64,000 bases of DNA from Legionella hackeliae (lineage in GTDB: Bacteria > Pseudomonadota > Gammaproteobacteria > Legionellales > Legionellaceae), in the NCBI RefSeq assembly GCF_000953655.1, contig NZ_LN681225.1, positions 822,001 to 886,000 on the forward strand. The letters run 5' to 3'. The notes beneath the pieces are model-generated. The model saw only the letters and a program-made list of their open reading frames with translations, was not told the origin of the DNA and did not search any database. This document shows, in pieces, positions 9,176 through 20,054 of this stretch. How positions within the stretch are numbered: the first letter of the stretch is position 1; each line of letters opens with the position of its first letter. The position numbers and the translations under genes are program-made.

Positions 9176-10259
9176 CATATTGTCCGAGTTCAGCAAGCAA
9201 TTCGGCATGATGTTCGCGCTGTAAAGCATCAATGACGGGCGACAAATGACCTTCCATTACATCTGTAAGTTGGTATAACGTGAGATTAATTCGATGATCT
9301 GTAAGTCGTCCTTGAGGAAAATTATAAGTACGTATTCTCTCCGAACGATCCCCCGTCCCGACCAGCGATTTTCGCGTGTCAGCTTGTTGTTGGCGCTGTT
9401 TGCTTTGTTCAGCATCTAACAGTCTTGTTTTTAATAGGGCCATGGCTTTAGCGCGATTTTTGTGCTGGGAACGCTCATCCTGACATTCAACAACCACACC
9501 TGTTGGTATATGAGTAATACGAATAGCCGAGTCAGTTTTATTAACGTGCTGACCGCCAGCACCAGAGGAGCGATAAGTATCAACACGTATTTCGTCTGGG
9601 TTAATTTCGATATTATCGATTTCTTCCACTTCGGGTAAAATTGCAACGGTACAAGCAGAAGTATGAACACGACCCTGAGATTCCGTCTCAGGAACTCGTT
9701 GTACGCGATGTGCGCCTGATTCAAATTTTAATTGCGAATAAACGGATTGCCCCGTAATCCGCGCAATAATTTCTTTATAACCACCATGTTCTCCATGGCT
9801 GGCGCTAATAATTTCGACTTGCCATCCTTGAGTTTCAGCATAGCGATGATACATACGGAATAAATCACCGGCAAAAATTGCCGCTTCATCACCACCGGTT
9901 CCCGCACGAACTTCAAGGTAGACATTACAAGTATCATCTGGATCTTTAGGAATCAAATGCCACTGGAGTTCATCTTCCAATTTTTCGACATCTTCTCTCG
10001 CGTTAGCAATTTCCTCGTCTGCCATAGCGGCTAATTCTTTATCACCACCGGCCAGCATTTCTTGCAAGGAACTGACATTGTCACGTGCTTTGATGTAGGC
10101 ATTATAGCAGTTGGCTATCGGCTCCAGCTGGGCATATTCTTTTGATAAATTCTTAAACTGATTTTGATCAGCAATAACAGAGGCTTCAGAAAGTAAACGA
10201 CTCACTTCTTGAAACCGCTCAAGCATTTGCTCAAGTTTTAATTCAAGCGATTTTTTCAT
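9165..10259 (-). CDS. prfA: Peptide chain release factor 1
   Basis: Class I release factor reading UAA and UAG and triggering peptidyl-tRNA hydrolysis. The GGQ motif lies in [15 protein letters not shown], and the codon-recognition P-x-T is PET in [16 protein letters not shown]. Length 364 compares with 360 in E. coli. Its ATG overlaps the hemA stop in an ATGA junction (10256-10259), and prmC starts inside its end, so hemA-prfA-prmC are translationally coupled. Confidence 0.97.
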   Translation of the reverse strand: MKKSLELKLEQMLERFQEVSRLLSEASVIADQNQFKNLSKEYAQLEPIANCYNAYIKARDNVSSLQEMLAGGDKELAAMADEEIANAREDVEKLEDELQWHLIPKDPDDTCNVYLEVRAGTGGDEAAIFAGDLFRMYHRYAETQGWQVEIISASHGEHGGYKEIIARITGQSVYSQLKFESGAHRVQRVPETESQGRVHTSACTVAILPEVEEIDNIEINPDEIRVDTYRSSGAGGQHVNKTDSAIRITHIPTGVVVECQDERSQHKNRAKAMALLKTRLLDAEQSKQRQQQADTRKSLVGTGDRSERIRTYNFPQGRLTDHRINLTLYQLTDVMEGHLSPVIDALQREHHAELLAELGQYDGD

Positions 10260-11518
10260 ATGGAAACTGGATCACTAGATGGATTAAATAAGTATTGTGC
10301 TAAATCAAGTAATTCCTCACGGCCATCCCAGGCAGCTTGACGTAATCCAACAGTGGGATGATGTGTTAATTTATTGACTAAGCGCTCGCAAAATTCATGC
10401 AGTACCATAGTTTGATTATAGCCTGCTGAAAGTTTATCCTGGGCTCGCTGTAATTCTTTCTGCGCTAAGTCTTGCATGTAACTGCGGTAGTCACAGATCA
10501 CATTCTTTGCTCGTAAAGAACGGTGCCAACGGATAAAATTGTCAAGTTCACTCTCAATTAGTTGCTCAGCCTGAAGGGCTGCCTCACGTCGTTCATCCAT
10601 TCCTTTTTCAATAAGCAGTTGCAAATCATCGATATTATAAAGATGAACGGCATTTAATTCGGCCACATTCGCTTCGATATCACGAGGAACTGCCAAATCG
10701 AGGAAGAACATGGGCGCATGTGCTCGCTTGCTTAAGGCATGCTCAACAAGACTTTTATTGATAAAAGGAAGCGGACAGGCCGTTGCTGAGATAACGACAT
10801 CGGCTTGAGATAGATGTTCAGGAATATCACCAATCGCCAAAGCCTGACCATCAAATATGGCGGCAAGCTGTTTTGCATTTTCAGTTGTACGGCTGGCGAT
10901 TAAAAATTGTCTAACGCCTTGTTTATGCAAATATTTAGCAACCAAGGTGGATGTTTCACCTGAGCCTATAATGAATACTTTCAGGGCGCTGTAATCTGAA
11001 AATAATTTACCAATTAATTGCACTGCAGCATAAGCTATGGAAACAGGATTAGTACCAATGCCACTGCGGCTGCGAATTCGTTTACTCGCGCTGAAAATGT
11101 ATTCAAAGACATGACGTAAATTTGTTTTCACTGCGCCTAACTTACAAGCCTGTTGATAAGCCTGCTTCATCTGACCAAGAATTTGTGGTTCACCAAGCAT
11201 CATTGAATCAAGACCACTCGCTACCCTTAAAGTATGACGTATCCCTTGAGGGCCATGATGCATATAAAGGTAGGGAGAGAGTAGTTCGGGAGCAAGTTGA
11301 TGTTGCTTCGCAAGCCATGGAGCTAAGCTTTCGGGGTCTTCTGTATCGCAATAAATCTCCGTGCGGTTACAAGTCGACAAAATAGCGGCTTCATTCACTG
11401 CAGGTAAATCAATGAGATTATGAAGCAAAGCCTCTTGCATAGACAAAGGCAGAGCGACTTTTTCACGCACGTCTAATGGAGCAGTTTTATGATTTAGGCC
11501 GCAGGCAACAAACACCAT
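10256..11518 (-). CDS. hemA: Glutamyl-tRNA reductase
   Basis: NADPH-dependent first enzyme of C5 tetrapyrrole synthesis, converting glutamyl-tRNA to glutamate-1-semialdehyde. The catalytic cysteine is in [10 protein letters not shown]. The NADPH domain shows [17 protein letters not shown], and the C-terminal helical dimerisation domain is present. The frame opens four codons earlier with a TTG, but starting at the ATG at 11518 puts the cysteine at residue 50 as in E. coli and gives 420 residues (E. coli 418). It is the first gene of the hemA-prfA-prmC set. Confidence 0.95.
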   Translation of the reverse strand: MVFVACGLNHKTAPLDVREKVALPLSMQEALLHNLIDLPAVNEAAILSTCNRTEIYCDTEDPESLAPWLAKQHQLAPELLSPYLYMHHGPQGIRHTLRVASGLDSMMLGEPQILGQMKQAYQQACKLGAVKTNLRHVFEYIFSASKRIRSRSGIGTNPVSIAYAAVQLIGKLFSDYSALKVFIIGSGETSTLVAKYLHKQGVRQFLIASRTTENAKQLAAIFDGQALAIGDIPEHLSQADVVISATACPLPFINKSLVEHALSKRAHAPMFFLDLAVPRDIEANVAELNAVHLYNIDDLQLLIEKGMDERREAALQAEQLIESELDNFIRWHRSLRAKNVICDYRSYMQDLAQKELQRAQDKLSAGYNQTMVLHEFCERLVNKLTHHPTVGLRQAAWDGREELLDLAQYLFNPSSDPVSI

Positions 11519-11713
11519 AGATTTTTTCAAAATGGCAGCAGAATAATCTTGGAATTGTAAACTATTAGCGTCGGAATTTACAGACTTTGTACCGATGAAA
11601 AAGAATACGAAAGTAAACTAATTGTTCTTAAAAAGCTCAAGTCCTTTTATTTTTAGCCGCTAACATGAATAGGGCACGTTGTTCAGGAACGCTCTCCTGA
11701 TAAGGGAATGCAG

Positions 11714-11998
11714 ATGGATATCATTTTCCAAGGCCAGCATAATAGTGAAGAGGCTGCTGAAAGTTTATTAACAGTCCTGAGATTATTTAAAGAACGTTAT
11801 AATATTGGCCAATTTCGCGAAATGCATCTTACAGTAACATTGGTTGATGAGAGTGGTGATGAGGTGGAGCTTGTGGATAGCGAAACATCTCGAACTTATC
11901 GTACCTTTGAGGTTTATAGAAAAGGTTATGAACTTGGAGGACGACGAGGCGAGCCTTTGCTACATCTCGTTGTTGATAATACAAAAATAAAGAAGTGA
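11714..11998 (+). CDS. Conserved hypothetical small protein
   Basis: A 94-residue soluble acidic protein without signal peptide or known catalytic motif; I do not recognise the family. An ATG also occurs at 11708, but TAAGGGA touches it directly. The ATG at 11714 has that Shine-Dalgarno at a normal distance of six bases and is preferred. The gene is followed after eight bases by the M50 protease gene, so the two probably form an operon divergent from hemA. Confidence 0.7.
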   Translation: MDIIFQGQHNSEEAAESLLTVLRLFKERYNIGQFREMHLTVTLVDESGDEVELVDSETSRTYRTFEVYRKGYELGGRRGEPLLHLVVDNTKIKK

Positions 11999-12006
11999 GA
12001 TAATGA

Positions 12007-13074
12007 ATGTTATGGGCCATACTGGCAATACTTCTAACTCTTATTTTGGTTGTAGGTATTCATGAAGCAGGTCATGCGCTTGCTGCACGAATTTTTGGAG
12101 TAAAAATTCAGAAAATTTCTATTGGTTTTGGTAAACCGTTAGTCTCATGGAAAACCAAATCTAATCAAGAGTGGGTATGGGCTTTATGGCCCCTTGGAGG
12201 CTATGTTCAATTACTCAATTCCCGTATTCAGCCTGTTCCTCCAGAAGAGTTTCCAGTGTGCTTTGATAAAAAACCCATATGGAAACGATGTATTATTTTG
12301 CTTTCAGGTGCACTCGCTAATTTAATCACTGCTTGGTTGGCATTAACGCTACTGTTTTTAATCGGCTATCAACAAACCCCACCACTGGTGCAATCGGTAA
12401 AAGCAGATAGCATTGCAAGCAGTGCGGGTGTTAAACCGGGAGACCGTTTTATTAGTTTAGCTGAGCAAAATGTAAATTCCTGGCAAGAAACAGGGATGAG
12501 GCTTATCATGCTTCTTGGTAAAAAGAATGTCCCTGCAGTGATAATAAATAATCAAGGTCAGTTAAGGTCAGTGAATTTTGATTTCTCCCAGTGGCGATAC
12601 CAAAGAGGGATGTCCTTGCTGCAGAGCTTGGGAATTGAGCCACAAACAGACCTCCCTAAAGAGCAAATAAACGGTGAGTCTATCATTAATGCGTTTTGTC
12701 ACGCTGTAGTTAAGTCTATGCAATTACTTTCTTTTTTCCTGACCATGCTTAAACAGATAGTGACTGGAGTTTTGCCTTTTGCAGTTTTATTAGGCCCTAT
12801 TGGATTATTTTCAGCATCGGTTACTTCTTTTTTCCAGGGTTTCACCGTATTTTTATATTTTATCGCGAATTTAAGTTTGGCGGTCGGTCTTGTGAATTTA
12901 TTCCCCATTCCTGGGTTAGATGGTGGTTTAATTGTCTATGCATTACTCGAAAAAATTCGGGGGAAACCGATTTCAGTGCCCATGGAAATTCTATTCCATC
13001 GTCTGGTTACGATTATTTTTATTGTTTTGCTTGTTCAACTTATTTTAAACGATATAAAGCGTTATCTGCATTAA
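12007..13074 (+). CDS. Site-2-protease-like M50 membrane metalloprotease
   Basis: Intramembrane zinc protease of the RseP family. The first membrane segment carries the zinc site HEAGHALAAR (HExxH, about residue 18). The PDZ domain (about 120-190) includes ASSAGVKPGDRFISL. Further membrane segments lie near 225-300, and the third zinc ligand is in FPIPGLDGG. At 355 residues it has one PDZ domain, whereas E. coli RseP (450) has two. Flanking genes are not the usual dxr/bamA neighbours, so this is probably an accessory M50 protease rather than housekeeping RseP. The substrate is unknown. Confidence 0.88.
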   Translation: MLWAILAILLTLILVVGIHEAGHALAARIFGVKIQKISIGFGKPLVSWKTKSNQEWVWALWPLGGYVQLLNSRIQPVPPEEFPVCFDKKPIWKRCIILLSGALANLITAWLALTLLFLIGYQQTPPLVQSVKADSIASSAGVKPGDRFISLAEQNVNSWQETGMRLIMLLGKKNVPAVIINNQGQLRSVNFDFSQWRYQRGMSLLQSLGIEPQTDLPKEQINGESIINAFCHAVVKSMQLLSFFLTMLKQIVTGVLPFAVLLGPIGLFSASVTSFFQGFTVFLYFIANLSLAVGLVNLFPIPGLDGGLIVYALLEKIRGKPISVPMEILFHRLVTIIFIVLLVQLILNDIKRYLH

Positions 13075-13237
13075 AAGCTAGCCCCAGTCATTATCAATGG
13101 GTCAAGCAATTGCCAAACATGTGATTCTAAAGGCAACTGCATCCACAATCAGGTATGCAACTAATTTTAAAAATGACCAGAATGCTGCTGCTAGTGCAGT
13201 AGTAGGTTGGGTCATTTGAATTAACCAGGTTCTCTTC

Positions 13238-13543
13238 TCATTTTGGCGAATTAAAATTGGTATGTATCGTTTGTTCATCCTGAGTATCTGCCAAGTTCAA
13301 AATAAAGTGGGTAGTCGTTGTTTTGTTTAATGCGTTATAAATTCCGACCGCTACTTTCCCAAAAAAACCATAAGCAATAGGCTGTCTTCGATGAGAACAA
13401 CAAATCTCCCAATTGCTGATGCCATTGGTTGTGTAACTCTTCCATGATTCAATAATTTCACGAATTGGAGTTGTCGAATTTTTGAGCATTCTGGTCGTAA
13501 GATTATCACATATCAAGGTTTCAATAAAAAGTAATTGCATCAT
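13238..13543 (-). CDS. Small hypothetical ORF
   Basis: A 101-residue ORF without recognised family, signal peptide or membrane segment. It contains a cluster of cysteines (WEICCSHRR) and Thr-rich stretches. The start is a double ATG with only a poor purine run ahead. It lies alone between convergent neighbours. It may be a real Legionella-specific gene or a chance ORF; composition does not decide. Confidence 0.35.
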   Translation of the reverse strand: MMQLLFIETLICDNLTTRMLKNSTTPIREIIESWKSYTTNGISNWEICCSHRRQPIAYGFFGKVAVGIYNALNKTTTTHFILNLADTQDEQTIHTNFNSPK

Positions 13544-13692
13544 ATAATTTAAAGCCCTAATAACACATTTAAAATTTTATATTTTTTGATAATACGGTAT
13601 TAAAGCTATACTCGTAGTATTGGAGACTTGGGTCTTTTATATCTCAAAACAACAAACAATTTTGGTGTTTTTTGTTAATCCTTAATTAAAGG

Positions 13693-14358
13693 ATGGAACC
13701 TGTGCTTGATTTTCTTCTTAAAAACAATTGGTTTTCTTTAATGCAAGATATTGGATGCGATAGAGAGATTGCTCAAAAATGGTGGGGAATTTTAAAGCAT
13801 CAATATACTCAAAAAAATCGTTTCTATCACAACTTATCTCACATTGACTATCTAATCACCTTATACACCGATTATTATCGTTTTCTAAAGCTTCCTCATC
13901 TGGTTTTATTAAGCATCTGGTTTCATGATGCTATTTATCAAGCGACTGAGAAAAATAATGAAGAGAAAAGTAATGATTTCTTTTTAGATTTTGCAAAGGA
14001 AAGCCACTTAGATAACGAAGATACTCACCGAATTTCTAATTTTATCTTGGCTACCAAAACACATTTGGTTGATTCATCGTTGCAAGATGAGAATGATTTG
14101 TTATTTTTTCTTGACTTTGATTTGGCAATTCTTGGTGCGTCTGCAGAAGAATACAAGAACTATGTGCAGCAAATCCGTTTGGAATATAAGCATTTAACGC
14201 TAAAAAAATTTTGTTTGGAAAGAATAGAAGTTTTAAAGAGTTTATTAGCGATGCAGTTATACAAGACTGAAGTACTTCGTGAAAAATATTTAAAAAGTGC
14301 ACGATATAATTTATTAAATGAGCTTAGAGAACTTAATAATCAAATTAACATGTTCTAG
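13693..14358 (+). CDS. HD-domain-type predicted metal-dependent phosphohydrolase
   Basis: Soluble 221-residue protein resembling a family of predicted HD-superfamily phosphohydrolases (COG4339-like). Histidines and aspartates sit in the expected order: YHNLSHIDYL (about 45), IWFHDAIYQ (about 75), and a later acidic DFDLAILG (about 150). The substrate is not known; nucleotides are typical for the superfamily. A purine-rich AAAGG precedes the ATG. It converges with comF, overlapping its last 14 bases. Confidence 0.75.
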   Translation: MEPVLDFLLKNNWFSLMQDIGCDREIAQKWWGILKHQYTQKNRFYHNLSHIDYLITLYTDYYRFLKLPHLVLLSIWFHDAIYQATEKNNEEKSNDFFLDFAKESHLDNEDTHRISNFILATKTHLVDSSLQDENDLLFFLDFDLAILGASAEEYKNYVQQIRLEYKHLTLKKFCLERIEVLKSLLAMQLYKTEVLREKYLKSARYNLLNELRELNNQINMF

Positions 14359-15010
14359 CACAACACCAAATGTCAACTCGCTCCACTCCTTGTCTTTTAA
14401 AAAGCTTTGCTAATTCATTTGCAGTACTGCCTGTAGTTAATAAATCATCTACTAAAGTAATGTGACGATAAGCGTTATTTTTTATTTCAAACGCATGACG
14501 CAAATTATTTCGACGTGCTTTTCCGTTGAGACTGACTTGTGCGGGAGTATGCAATATTTTTTTACACAAATTGAGTTCGCAAGGTATTTTTAATGTTTTT
14601 GCCAAATGTTTGGAGAATTCTGCAGCCTGATTAAATCCTCGTTCACGCAATCTTTGAGGATGCAAAGGGACAGGAATAAGACATTGAGTTTTGGTCTTTT
14701 CAGTGGGTAAGGCAGAGAGAATTAGCTGTACTAAAAACTTTCGTAAATAAAGTGCGCCATTGTATTTGTACTGGTGTAAAAGGGTGCGTAAGGGTTCTTC
14801 AAATTGATACATTACAAAGGCTTTATCAAATGCAGGTTTTACTTTAGCGCACTGACCGCACACTAAAAAATCTTTATCAGGTAGAGGGAATGCGCAGTAT
14901 TGGCAAGCATGACCTAATGGCTGCAATAGAGTCATACAGTTTTTACAAACCGCACAGTTTTCACGATGATACTGAGAACAGATAACACAAGCAGATGGGA
15001 AACGTAACAT
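14345..15010 (-). CDS. comF: ComF/GntX-family phosphoribosyltransferase-like protein
   Basis: Family linked to DNA uptake in competent bacteria; Legionella is naturally competent. An N-terminal zinc-ribbon region contains repeated CxxC pairs (CVIC, CAVCKNC, CQYC, CGQC). It is followed by a type I PRTase domain with LIPVPLHPQRLRERGFNQA and the PRPP loop LVDDLLTTGST. The frame extends to 15145, but that overlaps divergent bioC heavily. An ATG at 15010 gives 221 residues, close to GntX (227); an ATG at 15076 is an alternative. Enzyme activity is unproven in the family. Confidence 0.85.
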   Translation of the reverse strand: MLRFPSACVICSQYHRENCAVCKNCMTLLQPLGHACQYCAFPLPDKDFLVCGQCAKVKPAFDKAFVMYQFEEPLRTLLHQYKYNGALYLRKFLVQLILSALPTEKTKTQCLIPVPLHPQRLRERGFNQAAEFSKHLAKTLKIPCELNLCKKILHTPAQVSLNGKARRNNLRHAFEIKNNAYRHITLVDDLLTTGSTANELAKLFKRQGVERVDIWCCARTC

Positions 15011-15074
15011 GTGTGTTATACTGCTTATTTTGTAGCGCACGAAAGTTGGCTTCCTTGTAATTATTTCCTTTTCC

Positions 15075-15944
15075 ATGATGAATTTGAATTTAGAAATTTG
15101 CAATACATTTAATAAGCATGCTACCGAATACCAACAAGCTGCCAAGATACAACATGAAATTGGCCAGCGATTATTCGAACGCCTTGATTATCTCAAAATT
15201 AATCCTCGTTATATTCTGGATTTAGGTTGTGGGCCTGGATTGTTCTCATTTCATCTTAAAAAGAAATATCCTCAAGCCGAAATTGTCGGTTTGGATTTAG
15301 CCAGAAATATGCTCTTGGAAGCGAAGAAAAAGCAAGGTTGGTGGCGTAATAAATGGCCATTGATTAATGGCGATATGACATCGCTCCCATTTGCAGCTGG
15401 AACCTTTGATTTAGTGTTTGCGAATCAAACGATTCACTGGGCTCAACCTTTATCTTCCGTAATACGAGAATTAAATCGAGTTATGAATGTTAATGGTTGT
15501 TTAATGTTCTCAACATTAGGGCCTGATACATTTAAGGAATTAAAACAAGCATGGCAAGTTGCTGATCAGTATGCGCATACGAACGAATTTGCCGATATGC
15601 ATGACATTGGGGATTGTCTTTTAAAAGAGCGATTTCTAGATCCAGTGGTTGACATGGAATTACTAACTGTACATTATGGTAATTTAAAGAAGTTATTAAT
15701 CAATTTAAAAGCACAGGGCGTACGTAATATTAACTCCAAACGCAATGAAGGCTTAACTGGGAAAGAAGCTTGGCAAGTTTTCGAGGAAGCTTATAAAGCA
15801 TTGTGTACAGTCGAAGGCAAGTATCCGCTCACCTATGAAGTCGTTTATGGGCATGCATGGAAAGGGGAGCAGCGTGTTGTGGGTGATGGAACAGAAACAT
15901 TAATTCCTATTTCTCAAATTCTACGACGTCCTGTTTCAAAATAA
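15075..15944 (+). CDS. bioC: Malonyl-[acyl-carrier protein] O-methyltransferase BioC
   Basis: SAM-dependent methyltransferase that masks malonyl-ACP to start pimeloyl (biotin) synthesis. Class I motifs are ILDLGCGPGLFS (about 48), IVGLDLARNML, FDLVFANQTIHW (about 110, the BioC-type Q-x-I-H-W), and MFSTLGPDTFKEL. Length 289 compares with 251 in E. coli. It stands apart from other bio genes and is divergent from comF with very close or overlapping starts; no clear Shine-Dalgarno is seen. Confidence 0.9.
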   Translation: MMNLNLEICNTFNKHATEYQQAAKIQHEIGQRLFERLDYLKINPRYILDLGCGPGLFSFHLKKKYPQAEIVGLDLARNMLLEAKKKQGWWRNKWPLINGDMTSLPFAAGTFDLVFANQTIHWAQPLSSVIRELNRVMNVNGCLMFSTLGPDTFKELKQAWQVADQYAHTNEFADMHDIGDCLLKERFLDPVVDMELLTVHYGNLKKLLINLKAQGVRNINSKRNEGLTGKEAWQVFEEAYKALCTVEGKYPLTYEVVYGHAWKGEQRVVGDGTETLIPISQILRRPVSK

Positions 15945-16085
15945 TTAAAATTGTAACTTCTTAACTTGTCATTCCAGGCCGGTTTTAGAGGTGTTCAGAA
16001 TGTCAGTTTGTTTTATACTGTCTATCTAAAAGCGCTATAATCTAAATGATCCGGGAATACTATTTTCTAGCATCTAGGAGTTCTT

Positions 16086-16904
16086 ATGGAATTTGTCAGT
16101 CGTTATGTTTCTCATCAACCTGATGCCAAAGGTATGGTTAATTATAGCAGTGAGGAGCATCGCATTTGGCAATTACTTTATGAACGCCAAATGAAAATTA
16201 TTCCTAACAGAGCGTGTAATGAATTTATTCAAGGCGTGGAAAGTCTTGGATTGTCTTCAGAGTGTATTCCTCAATTACCTGAGGTAAGTGGTCGACTTAA
16301 GTCACTAACAGGTTGGGAAGTTGCTCCTGTCGCTGCCTTAATTTCAGCGCGCGAATTTTTTCAATTATTAGCAGAAAGACGTTTTCCAGCCGCTACATTT
16401 ATCCGTTGTGAAGAAGAAATTGATTATGTCCAGGAACCTGATATTTTTCATGAGATTTTCGGCCATTGCCCCATGTTAACTGATCCCGTGTATGCGGATT
16501 TTGTTTGCAATTATGCGCGCAAGGTTTTAAATCTAACGGAGGATAAATGGCCGCTTTTGCAGCGGCTTTTTTGGTTTACTGTGGAGTTTGGTTTAATCAA
16601 AACCTCTGAAGGATTGCGAGCTTATGGAGGTGGTATTTTATCCTCTATCAGTGAGACACCTTATAGTGTTGAAAGTGATATTCCCATGCGTGTGCTGTTT
16701 GACCCTGTTGTTGCCTTTCGCATGCCTTATCGTATTGACATGTTACAACCCGTCTATTTCGTTATTGATAATTACCAAATGCTTTATAATTTTGTCGAAG
16801 CAGATATTATGAAATTTCTTGAGCGGGCAAAAGAATTGGGCGAATACCCACCTTTTTTCGCGGTTGATGAAAATAATCCCAGTATCCATATTTTGGCGTG
16901 TTAG
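16086..16904 (+). CDS. phhA: Phenylalanine-4-hydroxylase
   Basis: Iron- and tetrahydropterin-dependent aromatic amino acid hydroxylase converting phenylalanine to tyrosine. Metal ligands are visible in DIFHEIFGHCPML (two His), with the downstream Glu in the FWFTVEFGL segment. Length 272 is the bacterial single-domain size. In Legionella this enzyme helps growth without tyrosine and contributes to pyomelanin formation. RBS TAGGAG precedes the ATG. The stop codon lies inside a strong inverted repeat. Confidence 0.96.
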   Translation: MEFVSRYVSHQPDAKGMVNYSSEEHRIWQLLYERQMKIIPNRACNEFIQGVESLGLSSECIPQLPEVSGRLKSLTGWEVAPVAALISAREFFQLLAERRFPAATFIRCEEEIDYVQEPDIFHEIFGHCPMLTDPVYADFVCNYARKVLNLTEDKWPLLQRLFWFTVEFGLIKTSEGLRAYGGGILSSISETPYSVESDIPMRVLFDPVVAFRMPYRIDMLQPVYFVIDNYQMLYNFVEADIMKFLERAKELGEYPPFFAVDENNPSIHILAC

Positions 16905-16918
16905 CGCGCCAAAATATG
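16887..16918. terminator. Inverted repeat over the phhA stop codon
   Basis: A 12-bp perfect stem (CATATTTTGGCG / CGCCAAAATATG) encloses the TAG stop. There is no T tract beyond it, so it is either a weak terminator or a 3'-end stabilising hairpin. Confidence 0.5.
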
Positions 16919-17155
16919 AGATTTCCATGCGCTGTTAAACTGTGAATTCTTATTAATCGACTATAATCAGGAATGGACATTATTACTCTTTTCTAATCAT
17001 GCTAAAGAATCAATATGTTGAGAAGTGCTTAGCAAATTAACAGGGAATCACAGTTCCTGAATGATTAAAATCAGTACCAATTGTAATGCCTGATTAGTCT
17101 TGCTAATATCGATGCATGTTTTGTGTTCATTGGCTAAACGTCAAGGAGCCATCGT

Positions 17156-17815
17156 TTGATAAAAGTTCTAATTGTTGATGACCATGCCCTGGTAAGAATG
17201 GGGATTCGACGATTACTTGAGGATCTATCGGATGTTGAAGTAGTTGCTGATGCTGAAAGCGGTGAGCAAGCTTTGACATTGGTAAAATCTCATAAGCCTG
17301 ATGTAGTCTTGCTTGATATGAAAATGCCTGGAATTGATGGCTGGGAAGTGACCAGACGGCTTAAAAAATCTAATCCTCTAGTGAAGGTGATTGCTGTGAC
17401 TGCTGTCTGTGCAGAGCCGATGCCTACTCGCGTTCTTCAATTGGGGGCGATGGGCTATTTAACCAAAGAGTCTGGTGCTGAAGAAATGGCCGCGGCGATT
17501 CGTAAAGTGGCTAGAGGCGAGAAATATTTAAGTGCGGAGATCGCACAAAAAATGGCTATCAATAGCCTTGAAGCAACACAAGACTCTCCTTTTGATCTGC
17601 TTTCAGAACGTGAAATGCAAGTCATGCTAATGATTACCAGCGGTATGACTGTGCAAGATATTGCAGATCGATTATTTCTAAGCTCTAAAACAATTAATGG
17701 CTATCGCTATCGAATGTTTGAAAAATTAGGTATAAAAAACGACGTTGAGCTTACTTTCCTGGCAATGAAACACCGTGTCATTGAACAACCCAATGATGCA
17801 TTACATGATGAATAA
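17156..17815 (+). CDS. letA: LuxR-type response regulator LetA (GacA/UvrY family)
   Basis: Response regulator of the LetA/LetS two-component system. In Legionella it activates the small RNAs RsmY and RsmZ, titrates CsrA and starts the transmissive phase. The receiver domain (1-120) has the acidic pocket VDDH, phospho-acceptor Asp54 in LLDMKMPG, and Lys in YLTKES. The LuxR helix-turn-helix (about 145-210) has LSEREMQVMLMI and SSKTINGYRYR. It starts with TTG, preceded by AAGGAG at 7 bases. Adjacency to uvrC is the conserved gacA/uvrY-uvrC pairing and supports LetA over other LuxR regulators. Confidence 0.92.
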   Translation: MIKVLIVDDHALVRMGIRRLLEDLSDVEVVADAESGEQALTLVKSHKPDVVLLDMKMPGIDGWEVTRRLKKSNPLVKVIAVTAVCAEPMPTRVLQLGAMGYLTKESGAEEMAAAIRKVARGEKYLSAEIAQKMAINSLEATQDSPFDLLSEREMQVMLMITSGMTVQDIADRLFLSSKTINGYRYRMFEKLGIKNDVELTFLAMKHRVIEQPNDALHDE

Positions 17816-18004
17816 TCATTCCTTGGAACAATAAATTTTTACATCAGTTTTATACAATTGGGGTCAGGATGACCCAACAAACATTAGCAAATCCGCATCG
17901 CTATTAAATTAACTTAGAATGAATATTAGAGATTAAAGGAATGGACTATAATAAGTTGTTAATGCCTTGTGATGTCCAATAGAAGTTGTTCGTGATAATT
18001 AATA

Positions 18005-19849
18005 ATGAGTGTTAATAATTTAAGTGCAATTATAGCTAATCTCACTAGCGAACCTGGTGTTTATCGTATGATAGACAAAGAGGGTACTGTCTTATATGTG
18101 GGTAAAGCAAGAAATTTAAAAAAACGTGTCAGCAGCTATTTTAATAAACAAAATGCTGGTGCCAAAACGCGCTCGCTGGTTAATCAAATCGCTTTCATCG
18201 AAGTGAGTGTGACTCGCAGTGAAACAGAAGCACTATTACTTGAAAGTAATCTCATTAAAACGTTACGTCCTAAATATAATGTCTTACTGCGTGATGATAA
18301 GTCGTATCCCTATATTCATGTAAGCAATCATGCTTTTCCACGCATGGAGCTTTACAGGAGCAAAAAAAAGCCGCAAAAGGGTGAGTTTTATGGTCCATTT
18401 CCCAGTGTGGCAGCGGTGCGAGAGACGTTAAGTACTATTCAAAAGACATTTAAAATTAGAAACTGTCGCGATAGTTATTTCAATGCACGATCGCGTCCCT
18501 GCCTACAATATCAAATTAAACGTTGCACGGCGCCTTGTACGGGGTATATTTCCCAAGAAGCTTATAAACAATCGATTAATGATGCTACACGATTTTTACA
18601 AGGGAAATGTCAACTAATCCTTGATGATTTAGCCAAACGCATGGAGCGAGCCGTTTGTCGTTTAGATTTTGAAGAGGCGGCTGTCTTAAGAGATCAAATT
18701 AAAAGTTTGCGTTTAATTCAAGAGCAGCAAAGTGTAGTCCAATTACGAGGGGATGCTGATGTCATTGCTATTGAGACACAACCTGGTTTTGCTTGTATTC
18801 AGTGTGTGACTGTACGGGATGGTCATGTTATTGCAAGCCAAAGCTTCTTTCCGTCCGTACCGCAACGCCCATTTTTAGAAGAAGAGCAATCTGAAAATGA
18901 TTTATGGCAGCAGGTTTTTGAAGCGTTTGTTGCTTTTTATTATATGGATACTCCAGAGCGGATTCCTGCGCTCATCGTAACTAACCAAAATTTTTCAGAG
19001 AAAGACCCCCTGGAAATGGTATTGAGTCAATTGCGAGGTAAAGGATGTCAAATTCAAACTAACCCTCGCGGTGTGAAAGCACGTTGGTTAGATTTTGCCA
19101 CTAATAATTTACGTTTAGCGATAGCAGACTATGTGGCCTCTTCGGCAACCATGAAGAAACGATATGAAGCCTTAGCCGAGCTGCTACATTTCAACACAGT
19201 AATTACTCGTATGGAATGCTTTGATATTAGCCACACCCAAGGCGAGGAAACAGTGGCTTCGTGCGTGGTGTTTGATGCTGAAGGTCCACGCAAAAATGAA
19301 TATCGCCGCTTTAATATTGAAGGTATTACTAAAGGTGATGATTATGCAGCTATGGAGCAAGCCATTACGCGTCGTTTCAAACGTTTATTACAAGAGCAAC
19401 GTTTACCTGATGTGCTTATTATCGATGGAGGAAAAGGTCAGGTAGCTGTGGCAAAACGAGTGTTTGAGTCGCTTGCCATTGAGAGTGTAGTATTGTTGGG
19501 TATTGCTAAAGGACCAGATAGAAAAGCTGGATGGGAACGATTAATCTTGGTGACTGAGCAAAAAGAGGTCAGCTTACCTGCTGATTCACCTGCATTGCAT
19601 TTATTGCAGCATATTCGAGATGAGGCTCACCGATTTGCAATTACAACCCACCGCAAAAAACGTCAACATGCTAGTTTTGAATCTTCACTTGAAACAATTG
19701 AGGGCGTCGGGCCCAAAAGGCGGCAAGCTTTGCTGCGCCGATTTGGTGGCCTACGTGAGCTTGCGCGCGCACCTGTGGATGAAATAGCTAAGGTAGGCGG
19801 TATTAATGAAGAACTTGCCAATCGAATTTATCAACATTTTCATTCCTGA
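18005..19849 (+). CDS. uvrC: Excinuclease ABC subunit C
   Basis: Dual-incision endonuclease of nucleotide excision repair. The N-terminal GIY-YIG domain shows PGVYRMID...[10 protein letters not shown] (3' incision). The UVR helix has [11 protein letters not shown] (about 215). The C-terminal RNase H-like domain has [11 protein letters not shown] and IIDGGKGQV (5' incision), and tandem helix-hairpin-helix motifs end the protein ([18 protein letters not shown]). Length 614 matches E. coli (610). It follows letA by about 190 bases. Confidence 0.97.
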   Translation: MSVNNLSAIIANLTSEPGVYRMIDKEGTVLYVGKARNLKKRVSSYFNKQNAGAKTRSLVNQIAFIEVSVTRSETEALLLESNLIKTLRPKYNVLLRDDKSYPYIHVSNHAFPRMELYRSKKKPQKGEFYGPFPSVAAVRETLSTIQKTFKIRNCRDSYFNARSRPCLQYQIKRCTAPCTGYISQEAYKQSINDATRFLQGKCQLILDDLAKRMERAVCRLDFEEAAVLRDQIKSLRLIQEQQSVVQLRGDADVIAIETQPGFACIQCVTVRDGHVIASQSFFPSVPQRPFLEEEQSENDLWQQVFEAFVAFYYMDTPERIPALIVTNQNFSEKDPLEMVLSQLRGKGCQIQTNPRGVKARWLDFATNNLRLAIADYVASSATMKKRYEALAELLHFNTVITRMECFDISHTQGEETVASCVVFDAEGPRKNEYRRFNIEGITKGDDYAAMEQAITRRFKRLLQEQRLPDVLIIDGGKGQVAVAKRVFESLAIESVVLLGIAKGPDRKAGWERLILVTEQKEVSLPADSPALHLLQHIRDEAHRFAITTHRKKRQHASFESSLETIEGVGPKRRQALLRRFGGLRELARAPVDEIAKVGGINEELANRIYQHFHS

Positions 19850-20054
19850 TGATTTTTCTTTGATTAATATAAAAAATATTAATTATCATATAGATATCCT
19901 CTTCTCTTTGTTTGTTTTTATTTGAATCATAGAGAGTAGCTTATTGCCTAAACTTTTTTAAAAAATGACCGAAATAGCATTTAGATGTAAAGAATTGTAA
20001 TTTATGCATACTTCTTGCATTACAAAAATTACTTTAAAGATTAGGGGAATCACG